In this document: positions 1 through 7,629 of the stretch, piece by piece
Numbering within the stretch: the stretch's first letter is position 1
Layout of the letters: each line of letters begins with the position of its first letter
The notes under the pieces: generated by a model
Told to the model about the DNA's origin: nothing
What the model saw: only the letters and a program-made list of their open reading frames with translations
Databases searched by the model: none
Origin: Ruminococcus sp.
GTDB lineage: Bacteria > Bacillota > Clostridia > Oscillospirales > Ruminococcaceae
Reading direction: 5' to 3'
Assembly (NCBI GenBank): GCA_017525915.1
Contig: JAFXSC010000001.1
Coordinates: 186,001-250,000, forward strand
Length of the DNA: 64,000 nt
Position numbers and translations under genes: made by a program

Positions 1-789
1 AATGCAAAGCCCGATATCGTTGTACTCGAATTCTCAGTAAACGACCACGAGGGCGAAACATACAAGAAGTCCTTCGAGAGCCTTGTCAAGAAGTGTCTCT
101 CACAGGAAAACGAGCCCGCAGTGATCGTGCTCATCAACCGTTCAAAGGGCGGCTTCTCAAGTCAGACACAGATGGAAGCTATCGGCAAGAACTTCAAGGT
201 TCCCGTTATCAGCATGAACAACGCCCTCACAAAGGCATTCAACAGCGGCTTCCTCAAGACTGACGACTACTTCACAGACGAGTATCACCCGCATGAGAAC
301 GGCGGTAAGCTCATCGCAAACTGTATGGCTTACTTCCTCCGTCAGGCTATGAAGTCCTCAAACAGGACCGGAAGCTACGAGATACCCACCTCAAAGGTAT
401 ACGGCTATGAGTACGAGACCTGCGCTAATGCAGCGATCTCCGAGCTCTCCGGCTTCAATGCAGGCTCCTTCTCATCTACTACCGGCTACGGAAAGCTTCC
501 TTACGGCTATGCTAACAGCAAGAACGGCAATACTCCCATGACCTTCAAGGTCAACGCAAAGGGATTTATTCTCGTATTCAAGGCTAACAGCACCGGCATG
601 GGCAACGTTGTTGTCAATATCAACGGCAAGAAGGTTTCAACGATCAGCGGCAACAAGCAGTACACATGGGGCGGTCCCGATGCTGAACTCGCATACTATC
701 AGGATACCGCAGGCGAACTTGACGTCTCTATCCAGATGGAAAATGCAGGCTCAGACTTCACTATCTGGGGCATAGGCATCATCAAGTAA
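1..789 (+). CDS. SGNH/GDSL-family esterase, C-terminal part (5' end outside window)
   Basis: The reading frame is open from the first base, so the start lies upstream; 262 residues are visible. The SGNH block III shows as VVLEFSVNDH and the catalytic Asp/His block V as DEYHPHENG, so this is the C-terminal part of the hydrolase domain. It is followed by about 130 residues of beta-rich sequence, probably an accessory jelly-roll or carbohydrate-binding domain. Family members deacetylate plant polysaccharides or lipids; the surrounding dockerin and carbohydrate-binding genes favour a carbohydrate esterase. The substrate cannot be read from the sequence. A strong terminator follows directly after the stop. 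Confidence 0.8.
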   Translation, partial: NAKPDIVVLEFSVNDHEGETYKKSFESLVKKCLSQENEPAVIVLINRSKGGFSSQTQMEAIGKNFKVPVISMNNALTKAFNSGFLKTDDYFTDEYHPHENGGKLIANCMAYFLRQAMKSSNRTGSYEIPTSKVYGYEYETCANAAISELSGFNAGSFSSTTGYGKLPYGYANSKNGNTPMTFKVNAKGFILVFKANSTGMGNVVVNINGKKVSTISGNKQYTWGGPDAELAYYQDTAGELDVSIQMENAGSDFTIWGIGIIK

Positions 790-794
790 TACCA

Positions 795-825
795 AAGCGG
801 CAGTCATTATGACTGCCGCTTCTTT
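795..825 (+). terminator. Rho-independent terminator of the GDSL esterase gene
   Basis: A perfect 13-bp inverted repeat (795-807 with 809-821) starting AAGCGGCAG, just after the stop codon and followed by a T-rich run. Confidence 0.8.
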
Positions 826-847
826 CATCTGCATATTGATATTTAAG

Positions 848-866
848 GGGCGCACAGTGTGCGCCC
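848..866. terminator. GC-rich hairpin between convergent genes
   Basis: A 9-bp perfect inverted repeat (GGGCGCACA and TGTGCGCCC), followed on the plus strand by TTGTTCGTTT. It probably terminates the minus-strand gene ending at 883 or backs up the previous terminator. Confidence 0.5.
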
Positions 867-882
867 TTGTTCGTTTAATGTT

Positions 883-1851
883 TCAGCTGAGGTCTGCAAT
901 TATCCTTTCAAGTACCGGAAGATCCTTCTCATAGGTCTTTTCCATGTCCTTCTTGCTGCAGTACAGCAGGTTTTTCGGCAGGCGCAGCGCGATATACATA
1001 TCCTTAACGCTCTCCGGATCAATTCCAAGGCGCTCCGCAAAAGGTGTGCCTTCAAGCATGAAGCGGTGTCCCTTGACATGGGGATTTCCGGGGAACAGCT
1101 CCTCAAGGTCGCAGAAGATGTTCTCCTCGCTTCCTTCACATATCTCATCGAGCTTCTTGTCACCGAATACTATCACAGAATCGGCGGATTGCAGCTCTAT
1201 CGTAAGCTTATTGTCCGAACCGTTCGCGTAGTTCGAGAGGTAGTCGTCAGAATAGCGGATATAGTATACCGATACGGAGACCTTTCCGTTTTTGTTGGAA
1301 TCCTCGGCAAACTGCTTCAGATAGCCCTCAAGGTCGGCTTCAACTCCAACGGTATGATTATCAGCGATAAGCAGGAACACTGTATCGGGGTTAGGCTTTG
1401 TGAGGTAGTCATACGCCAGAAATCCGACGATACAGGAAATTATCACGCCTATTCCGAGCCACCATTTGTTATGGTAGAGAAAATTGCCTATCTTTTTGCG
1501 GAAGGTCAGCTTCAGCGGTTCCTCATGTTCCTCGTGGATAGTCTCGCTCTCCTCGATAATGCCCTGTTTCAGGCGCATGAGCTCTATTCTTTCCTCACGG
1601 ATACGGCGGTCATAAGCCTCCTGCCTTTTTTTCTCGCGTATCGCAGCTTCCTTTTCAACAGCAGCCTGCTGTTCCTCATATTCCTTGCGGCGCTGCTGCA
1701 TCATTTCGCGGTTTATCTGGAAAACGCTCTTGTTTACGTTTATTTTTCCGTCGTCATCATCGTCAGTTGCAGGAGCTGATGTATTTTCCTGCTCCGGAAG
1801 TTCTTCCTTGCCGGACTCCGGCTTATTGTTATTTTTATTTTTATCCTTCAT
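883..1851 (-). CDS. Single-pass membrane protein with cytoplasmic coiled coil, unknown function
   Basis: 322 residues. An acidic, low-complexity N-terminus (residues 1-40) with a run of five Asp is followed by a charged coiled coil rich in Gln, Glu and Arg (about 45-105). One membrane segment follows at about 130-150 (starting WWLGIGVIIS), then a C-terminal domain of about 170 residues that should lie outside the membrane. The start is supported by AGGAGAT seven bases upstream of ATG. The gene is monocistronic and faces the GDSL gene. I do not recognise a Pfam family. Architecture alone suggests an envelope protein with a cytoplasmic coiled-coil arm. Confidence 0.7.
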   Translation of the reverse strand: MKDKNKNNNKPESGKEELPEQENTSAPATDDDDDGKINVNKSVFQINREMMQQRRKEYEEQQAAVEKEAAIREKKRQEAYDRRIREERIELMRLKQGIIEESETIHEEHEEPLKLTFRKKIGNFLYHNKWWLGIGVIISCIVGFLAYDYLTKPNPDTVFLLIADNHTVGVEADLEGYLKQFAEDSNKNGKVSVSVYYIRYSDDYLSNYANGSDNKLTIELQSADSVIVFGDKKLDEICEGSEENIFCDLEELFPGNPHVKGHRFMLEGTPFAERLGIDPESVKDMYIALRLPKNLLYCSKKDMEKTYEKDLPVLERIIADLS

Positions 1852-1966
1852 TTCGATCTCCTGTAAAAAAACTGCTTTTTAATTATATCACCGCGGACGC
1901 CCCGTGTCAAGAGATACTGCGGATATTCCGCCGCATAACGGAAATACTAACACCGGAGGTGATGAT

Positions 1967-2068
1967 ATGCCGGATGAAGATATCAGGATATATGTCCCGT
2001 CAGGCAGGGAAAAAGCTCCTGAGCCAGCTGAGGAAACCGACGCGGTCAGGATATACCCGGACGCCTGA
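1967..2068 (+). CDS. Candidate 33-residue small protein
   Basis: ATG at 1967 is preceded by CACCGGAGGTGATGAT, an almost perfect Shine-Dalgarno at good spacing. The frame encodes 33 residues starting MPDEDIRIYVPSG and ends in TGA at 2066-2068. The peptide is acidic and contains two similar segments, IRIYVP near the start and VRIYPD at the end. The last 23 bases overlap, in antisense, the 3' end of the zinc permease gene. The ribosome binding site is the main support; no homologue can be claimed. Confidence 0.4.
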   Translation: MPDEDIRIYVPSGREKAPEPAEETDAVRIYPDA

Positions 2069-2885
2069 GAAGTTTTCCTATAACAGAGAATACAAGGAAA
2101 AAGAAGACGTTGACAATGACAATGCTCGCACCGGGTGCTGTATTGAACAGCAGCGACATCATCATGCCGGTAAGGAAGCTTGCGACCGATACCGCTCCCG
2201 ATACGAGCACAACGCCCTTGAAGCTGCTGCATATCCTCATAGCAGTAAGGGTCGGGATAACGATAAGGCTCGATATGAGCAGCGCTCCCATCATCATCAT
2301 GCCGAGGACTACGGTAACGGCTGTCAGCACCGCAAATACCATGTTGTATATGCCTGCGTTGACGCCGGTAGCACGCGCAAAATTCTCATCGAAGGTGACG
2401 GAGAATATGCGGTTGTAGAGGAAAATGAACGCGAGTATCACTATCACTGAGAGCACCACGCTGAGTATCACATCGCTCTTTGTCATGGCGAGAATGCTTC
2501 CGAACATATAATGGCTGACGTCGTTCGTCATGCCTGCCTTTGATGAAACGAGTATGCCGGCGGCAAGTGCTGTGGTGGAAAAGAGTGCTATCGCCGCATC
2601 TCCGTTTATCTTGCTGCTCTCACTGAGCCTTAGAAGAATGAACGCTGCGATAACTACCACCGGAAGTGCAACTTTCAGCGGTGCAAGGTTCATGACTGCC
2701 GCAACGGAAAGCGCTCCGTAACCTATGTGGGAAAGTCCGTCGCCTATCATTGAATAGCGCTTCAGAACAAGCGTTACTCCAAGGAGCGAGGAGCATATCG
2801 TAATGGCGATGCCGCCTATAAGCGCCGGAAGAAGTATCGCTCCGAAGAACTCCGGCGTGAACATAAGTCTTATATTCTCGTTCAT
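2046..2885 (-). CDS. znuB: Zinc ABC transporter permease ZnuB
   Basis: 279 residues, very hydrophobic, about eight membrane helices: the usual size and pattern of the ABC-3 metal permease family (ZnuB/MntB/TroC). It begins inside the end of the ATPase gene (ATGA overlap at 2882-2885) and is the last gene of a zur-znuA-znuC-znuB operon, so it should form the channel for zinc delivered by the lipoprotein and powered by the ATPase. Zinc rather than manganese is inferred from the His-rich binding protein and the Zur-like regulator in the same transcript. Confidence 0.9.
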   Translation of the reverse strand: MNENIRLMFTPEFFGAILLPALIGGIAITICSSLLGVTLVLKRYSMIGDGLSHIGYGALSVAAVMNLAPLKVALPVVVIAAFILLRLSESSKINGDAAIALFSTTALAAGILVSSKAGMTNDVSHYMFGSILAMTKSDVILSVVLSVIVILAFIFLYNRIFSVTFDENFARATGVNAGIYNMVFAVLTAVTVVLGMMMMGALLISSLIVIPTLTAMRICSSFKGVVLVSGAVSVASFLTGMMMSLLFNTAPGASIVIVNVFFFLVFSVIGKLLRRPGIS

Positions 2886-3592
2886 TTTGTGCCTCCTATG
2901 AATTTACTGCTGATGTGCGAGCCGAGATATTCCTCCGGAGTGCCGAAGAAGCAGTGGTCCGAATTGCAAAGGCAGAGAATGCGGCTGGCGCAGTCCACCG
3001 AGCGCATCACATCGTGGGAAACCATTATCACGGTCATGCCGTCCTTCTTGTTGAGGTCGGTTATGAGGGTGTACATCTCCTCCTGTGCGGCAGGGTCAAG
3101 GCCGTTGAGCGGTTCATCGAGAAGAAGGAGTTTCTTTGCGGCGCACATTGCCCTTGCGAGGAACATTCTCTGCTGCTGACCGCCGGAAAGCTCACGGCAG
3201 CTCCGCTTTGCAAGGTCAGCGATACCGAGCCTTTCCATAGCCTGAGCGGCGATTTTTTTCTCAGCAGATGAATAAAAGGGGCGAAGTCCCCTGCGCCCGA
3301 GACAGCCGGACAGAACGACCTCCGAAACAGTTGCCGGAAACCCGTTGCTGATGTTGGTATACTGCGGCAGATAGCCGATATCCGTAGGTTTCAGCCCTTC
3401 TCCCATGATTATCTTTCCGCTGTCGAGGGGCTTTATTCCGAGCAGACATTTTACGAGAGTGCTCTTGCCGGAGCCGTTCTCGCCGAGTATGCACATTAGG
3501 TCCCCCTCGTTTAACTTGAACGAGAGCGAGCCGAGGACTTTTTTTCCGTCATAGCTTGCGGCGGCGTCCTTACATTCTATAATAGTCTTCAA
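2882..3592 (-). CDS. znuC: Zinc ABC transporter ATP-binding protein ZnuC
   Basis: 236 residues. It has all ABC ATPase motifs in order: Walker A GENGSGKST, Q-loop near PQYTN, signature LSGGQQQR, Walker B LLLLDEPLNGLD and the switch His in VSHD. It overlaps both neighbours by four bases (ATGA), which implies translational coupling with znuA upstream and znuB downstream. It should energise high-affinity zinc uptake. Family and context agree; metal specificity rests on the operon. Confidence 0.92.
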   Translation of the reverse strand: MKTIIECKDAAASYDGKKVLGSLSFKLNEGDLMCILGENGSGKSTLVKCLLGIKPLDSGKIIMGEGLKPTDIGYLPQYTNISNGFPATVSEVVLSGCLGRRGLRPFYSSAEKKIAAQAMERLGIADLAKRSCRELSGGQQQRMFLARAMCAAKKLLLLDEPLNGLDPAAQEEMYTLITDLNKKDGMTVIMVSHDVMRSVDCASRILCLCNSDHCFFGTPEEYLGSHISSKFIGGTK

Positions 3593-4626
3593 TTGAGTGC
3601 CTCCCTGAGATTTTCAAGATTTTGTTCCATAAGGTCGATGTAGGTAACGCCGTTCCGGAAATCCTCCCGCGATACGTTGTGGCAGGAGTGGAGCGGCAGC
3701 ATTTTTGTGTTCGTCGCATCGCTGAGCTTCGATGCAAGGCGCTTGGTCGAGAATTCGAGGTAGAAAACAACGCCGGTATCGCCTTTTTTCAGCTTGTCAA
3801 TGAGGAACGCCATAGTGTATACCGAAGGCTCCGATTCCGAGCTGCATCCGCTGAAAGCCGCGTAGTATTTCAGACCGTAGTCATGTGCGAGATAGCGGAA
3901 CGGGAAGCGGTCGCCGACGATTATGGTGTTTCCGGAAGCATTCGCGGTCATGTCCGCAAATCTCCGGTCAAGGTCAGCGAGCCTTTCAGCGTAATCTCCG
4001 CCGTTTTTGCGATAGATGTCCGCATTCTCCGGAAAAGCTTCACAAAGTGCGTCGGTTATGCCCTCAACGCAGAGCTTGGCGTTGCGAGGAGAAGTCCAGA
4101 TATGCTCATCGAACTCCTCGTCATCATCATGGTCGTGATCTTCATGCTCATGCTCATGTTCATCGTGGTCTTCTTCATCATCGTGGTCTTCATCATCGTG
4201 GTCTTCATCACCGTGGTCGTGGTGATGATGTCCCGTCGGGGAAGCGCCCTCGACTTCTTCCTCCTCAAGGGGATCTATGTAGTCAAAAAGGCGTATCACC
4301 GTGATATCAGAGGTATCGAGCGAGTCAAGTATCTTATCGACCCAGACTTCGCCCTCGCCGCCGATGTACACGAAAACGTCGCAGTTCTGTATCTTTGCGA
4401 TGTCAAGTGGAACAGGCTCGTAGGAATGAGCCTCCGCACCGGCTTGCAGCAGCATGGTTATATCCGCTGAATCGCCGGTCACAGCCCTCACGAAGTCATA
4501 GGGCGGAAAGCTCGTCGTTACGACAGAAATCCCGTTGTGTTCAACAGGGGCAAGAACGCAACCGCTGAATATGACCGTGACAAGAAGCGATAGTCCCGTT
4601 ATGAGACAGGTCAGTCTTTTCCTCAT
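3589..4626 (-). CDS. znuA: Zinc-binding lipoprotein ZnuA with long His/Asp-rich loop
   Basis: 345 residues, metal ABC transporter substrate-binding family (cluster A-I). The N-terminus is a lipoprotein signal ending SGC (Cys23), so it should be anchored outside the membrane. His67 (in EAHSYEP) and His175 (in FDEHIW) match ligands of the family. Residues 132-170 form a loop of His, Asp and Glu beginning GHHHHDHGDEDH. Such a loop marks zinc-specific members of the family and is thought to collect or sense zinc. The gene overlaps zur upstream and znuC downstream by four bases each. Confidence 0.93.
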   Translation of the reverse strand: MRKRLTCLITGLSLLVTVIFSGCVLAPVEHNGISVVTTSFPPYDFVRAVTGDSADITMLLQAGAEAHSYEPVPLDIAKIQNCDVFVYIGGEGEVWVDKILDSLDTSDITVIRLFDYIDPLEEEEVEGASPTGHHHHDHGDEDHDDEDHDDEEDHDEHEHEHEDHDHDDDEEFDEHIWTSPRNAKLCVEGITDALCEAFPENADIYRKNGGDYAERLADLDRRFADMTANASGNTIIVGDRFPFRYLAHDYGLKYYAAFSGCSSESEPSVYTMAFLIDKLKKGDTGVVFYLEFSTKRLASKLSDATNTKMLPLHSCHNVSREDFRNGVTYIDLMEQNLENLREALN

Positions 4627-5045
4627 ACGTCACCAGCCTCCGCACATTTTGAACATATCCCATAGAAAACGGTCTTTGAGGAATCCACCCAGAATCCGTG
4701 ATGCTCATAGATGTGCTCGCTTATGCCGGTCAGGTGGGCACAGTCAATGTGTATGAGACGGTCACACTTCACGCATTTGAGGTGGAAGTGCTCATGGCAT
4801 TCGCTGCTGCCGTCGATATACTGATAGCAGGCGCCGGTCTTGCCGTCAATGACGTATTTGCGGACTATCCCCTGCTCAACGAGCTTGTCGAGGCGGCGGT
4901 AGATAGTGGCAGTACCGAGCGGAGTACCTTCCTCCGCCATATAGGTGCTTATAGTCTGGACATTGGTATGCTTGTCCTTGTTGCTTATAAGATAGTCGAG
5001 GAGTTTTTCCTTTTGTTTGGTATTGTAACCGGAATTCCTGTTCAT
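4623..5045 (-). CDS. zur: Fur-family regulator, probably the zinc repressor Zur
   Basis: About 140 residues. An N-terminal winged helix contains the recognition region TATIYRRLDKLVEQGIV. The dimerisation domain has the CVKC and CSKC pairs that hold structural zinc, plus regulatory ligands in ECHEHFHLKC. As first gene of the zinc transporter operon it is most likely Zur, controlling its own operon. In-frame codons run back to a TTG at 5057, but GGAGG at 5051-5055 lies too close to it; ATG 5045 (or 5048) is the better start. A dyad over the transcription start is the likely operator. Confidence 0.87.
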   Translation of the reverse strand: MNRNSGYNTKQKEKLLDYLISNKDKHTNVQTISTYMAEEGTPLGTATIYRRLDKLVEQGIVRKYVIDGKTGACYQYIDGSSECHEHFHLKCVKCDRLIHIDCAHLTGISEHIYEHHGFWVDSSKTVFYGICSKCAEAGDV

Positions 5046-5060
5046 CATTGCCTCCAAATA

Positions 5061-5075
5061 TGAAAACGATTTTCA
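5061..5075 (-). promoter_or_regulatory. Candidate Zur operator
   Basis: TGAAAACGATTTTCA: two perfect 6-base arms around a 3-base centre, resembling Fur-family boxes. It lies just downstream of the -10 of the zur-znu promoter, across the predicted transcription start, where a bound repressor would block initiation. Confidence 0.7.
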
Positions 5076-5082
5076 ATTTCGT

Positions 5083-5111
5083 ATTATATCACTTCAATGC
5101 CCGCTTGTCAA
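5083..5111 (-). promoter_or_regulatory. Consensus promoter of the zur-znuACB operon
   Basis: On the minus strand TTGACA (5106-5111) and TATAAT (5083-5088) are both perfect and separated by 17 bases. The leader is about 30 bases. Confidence 0.85.
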
Positions 5112-5144
5112 GTCTTTTTTCGTTTTTGCAAGACAAAAAGCGAT

Positions 5145-5189
5145 TGCTTGAAAAGAAAGATTGTCGTGCGGAGACAAGTCCGCACGACA
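5145..5189 (-). terminator. Terminator of the germination receptor operon
   Basis: A perfect 11-bp stem (TGTCGTGCGGA at 5162-5172 with 5179-5189) and six-base loop, followed on the minus strand by ATCTTTCTTTTC. Confidence 0.75.
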
Positions 5190-5202
5190 GTTCATAAAAC
5201 AC

Positions 5203-6096
5203 TCACATTGTTATCAGGCACGTCCCAAGCATCAGCACGATCACCGTAAGGCTGCCAAACCGCCTGAAGCCCGGTATCATCTGCCGCAGAAGGTACGAAG
5301 CTGCCGCCGCCTGCACAGCTATCGCAAATACCGCATAGACAGTGAACAGTATCAGGAAAAGCGAATCTATCCTCTGGGAGGGAAAGGGCTGAGAGAGATG
5401 CGCCGCCGTCACCACCGGAAACTCTGCCGTCTGCATGATACCGCCGGCAACGAGTACGGATGTCAGTAGTACCGCCGCGGATACCGCCGACTTTGCGGAA
5501 AAGTATACCGCCGTGCTGCGGATATAGCTTTCCCTCTGCAAACCGAGCATCACCGCAAATGCCCCTATCCCTCCGCCTGCCTTCAGTCCCCGGACAAGCT
5601 CGCCGCCCATATCGCTCCATTCAAGCGAGAGCCTTCCCCACTCATGCGAGCTCGCTGCGCTGAAAGCCACAGCGGTAAGGCCGAGCGTTCCGGCAGCGGC
5701 AGCTATCACCGCTGATCTGCCAAGCGCCTTCACTCCCGATGAGGATATATAAAGGCATACAAGCCCGATAAGCCCTGTAACAAGGAGCTTTCCGGCAAGT
5801 CCTCCCGAATTCTCGAAGGGGATATATATGACCTCGGTAGTGCGCTGCTGCATACAGAACAGCCTTCCGCCCCAGAATATCAGCCAGACGAAAAGTACGA
5901 GCGCTGCGCCGCGGCAGAGCCTTCCACCCCTTCTGTAATGCAGAGCAAGCGGCATCGCGAGCAGTAACAGTACACCACTGCTCATCGCATAACCGGCAGC
6001 CGTCGCCGCGCTTATACTGCCCTCAGTACAGAACACTGCGAATATCTCGCCGATAAGTCCCATTGCACAGAGCTGTCCCGGAGTTATCCTATTCAT
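5203..6096 (-). CDS. Spore germination receptor permease subunit (GerAB/GerKB type), short
   Basis: 297 residues with about nine hydrophobic segments. It overlaps the GerA-type gene by eight bases, the usual A-then-B order of germinant receptors. The N-terminal phrase ITPGQLCAMGLIGEIF matches how GerB subunits (APC superfamily) begin. Typical GerB proteins are about 360 residues, so this one is short, probably lacking one or two helices. It should bind the germinant in the spore inner membrane. No GerC lipoprotein follows; a terminator comes directly after. Assignment relies strongly on the neighbouring A subunit. Confidence 0.75.
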   Translation of the reverse strand: MNRITPGQLCAMGLIGEIFAVFCTEGSISAATAAGYAMSSGVLLLLAMPLALHYRRGGRLCRGAALVLFVWLIFWGGRLFCMQQRTTEVIYIPFENSGGLAGKLLVTGLIGLVCLYISSSGVKALGRSAVIAAAAGTLGLTAVAFSAASSHEWGRLSLEWSDMGGELVRGLKAGGGIGAFAVMLGLQRESYIRSTAVYFSAKSAVSAAVLLTSVLVAGGIMQTAEFPVVTAAHLSQPFPSQRIDSLFLILFTVYAVFAIAVQAAAASYLLRQMIPGFRRFGSLTVIVLMLGTCLITM

Positions 6097-7540
6097 GGTA
6101 TTCCTCCACGGTAAATCCCCTGTTCTGCATTTCCTTCATACTGCTCCGGACAGCCGTATCGCCCATGCCCTTCACCCTGAACGGCGAAAGCGGTGCAGTA
6201 TAGGGAAATCCGTAGTCCTCGGTCGCGCATATATTCACAAGCACCGCACAGGCAAGAAGACTTATCCCGAATAGTCCCATAAGACCTCCGGCAAACAGAA
6301 ATGCAAACCGCAGCACGGTCATTTCCGGATTGAGCTCCGGCACTACAAGTCCTCCGAGCACGGCAAGTGCGGTCATGGTCAGCAGAGGAGTGCTTACAAG
6401 TCCGGAATTTACTGCCGCATCGCCTATTATCAGTCCGCTGATTATGCTCACGGCTCCGCCGGTAGGCTTCGGAAGCCTTACCCCTGCCTCCCTGATAGTC
6501 TCATACATGATGAGTACGAACAGGGATTCGGTCATTATAGAGAGCGGTGCGTTCCGCTCCGCCTCGACCAGAAGCATGAACAGTGTGCTGTTGAAAAGCT
6601 CCGGATGGTGCATGACTATCGCTGCATACAGTGCCGGAAGAAGTATCGCCATGATGAAGGCAATGTATTTCAGCCACCTCAGAAACGTCGCATAATAGGG
6701 CTTGAACGAATAGTCGTCAAGTGTCTGGAAGCTCTCGCAGAACAGCCTCGGTATTATCACTGCGAAGGGCACGCCGTCAACGAGTATCGCCACTCTCCCT
6801 TCGATAAGCTTGGAGCATAGGACGTCCGGACGCTCGGTCACACCTGTCGAGCTGAACAGCTCAAACCTCCCGTTTTCCACGAAGGGACGGATATATCCCG
6901 TGGTCAGGACTGCCTCGGAGGTCAGCCTGTCGAGTGAGGAACGTATCCTCCGCATGAGCTTCTCCGGCACTCTGTCCTTCATATAGCAAAGGCAGATATC
7001 GGTACGGCTCGCAGTTCCCTTCTGCATCATCTCCATGACGAGCTCGGGAGTTCTGAGCCTGCGGCGTATCTGCGACATGGAGGTCCTTATCGTCTCGGTG
7101 AAGCCCTCGTGCGCTCCCATTATATTCCCCTCGCCGGCAGGCTCCTGAACTCCGCGCGAAGCATAGCCCTGTACGCCGAATCCGAGAGCGGTGACTGCAC
7201 CCTCCGCAAGCAGTACCGCAAAGCCGGAATGTACAAGGCGAAGGACAGTTTCAAGATCATCAGCCTTCGGACGATCAGTTGAAAGCAGGAGGTATCTGTC
7301 GATATATTGCAGGAGGGCGTCAGCGCTCTCCTGCGGCTCTATCGCGGTAACAGGCTCAAAAACAAGCTCTGTGATGAGCGAAGCAGAGATCATGCCCTCA
7401 CAGCTTACCAGCGCACATTCTATGCCGCCTGCTATGAACCTGTTGATGAGAATATCCGACGAGCCTCCGGTCAGAAGCTTTATTCTTTCAAGATCAGCCT
7501 CGAGCGATGGCATAAGTGCATATTTCCCGTTCAATATCAT
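6089..7540 (-). CDS. Spore germination receptor GerA-family subunit
   Basis: About 483 residues. A soluble N-terminal part (1-270) is followed by about five membrane helices (290-450). Typical GerA-family features are visible: the early DILINRFIAGG, the phrase TELVFEPVTAIEPQE, GYIRPFVENGRFELFSS and VPFAVIIPRLFCESFQTLDDY. With the B subunit it forms the receptor that senses germinants in the spore inner membrane. In-frame codons begin GTG ATG at 7543/7540 after CGAGG, so the exact start is uncertain by a codon or more. The gene shows that the organism is, or recently was, a spore former. Confidence 0.87.
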   Translation of the reverse strand: MILNGKYALMPSLEADLERIKLLTGGSSDILINRFIAGGIECALVSCEGMISASLITELVFEPVTAIEPQESADALLQYIDRYLLLSTDRPKADDLETVLRLVHSGFAVLLAEGAVTALGFGVQGYASRGVQEPAGEGNIMGAHEGFTETIRTSMSQIRRRLRTPELVMEMMQKGTASRTDICLCYMKDRVPEKLMRRIRSSLDRLTSEAVLTTGYIRPFVENGRFELFSSTGVTERPDVLCSKLIEGRVAILVDGVPFAVIIPRLFCESFQTLDDYSFKPYYATFLRWLKYIAFIMAILLPALYAAIVMHHPELFNSTLFMLLVEAERNAPLSIMTESLFVLIMYETIREAGVRLPKPTGGAVSIISGLIIGDAAVNSGLVSTPLLTMTALAVLGGLVVPELNPEMTVLRFAFLFAGGLMGLFGISLLACAVLVNICATEDYGFPYTAPLSPFRVKGMGDTAVRSSMKEMQNRGFTVEEYHE

Positions 7541-7592
7541 CACCTCGGGATTATTATGCCCGGCTTAGGCGCTAATATCAGCCTGGATGCAG

Positions 7593-7621
7593 AAAAAAGC
7601 CGCAGTAAATAATGCGGCTTT
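7593..7621 (-). terminator. Terminator of the cohesin/dockerin gene
   Basis: Nine-bp stem AAAGCCGCA (7596-7604 with 7613-7621) and eight-base loop, followed on the minus strand by a run of six T. Confidence 0.85.
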
Positions 7622-7629
7622 GGGTACAA

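Noticed and set aside
1767..2450. Long plus-strand open frame opposite the zinc permease
   Set aside because: No ribosome site, and it is antisense to a clear permease; high GC at third positions opens such shadow frames throughout the window.
4120..4235. Imperfect tandem repeat of CATCATCGTGGTCTT type
   Set aside because: It encodes the His/Asp-rich loop of ZnuA on the minus strand; low complexity is explained by the protein.
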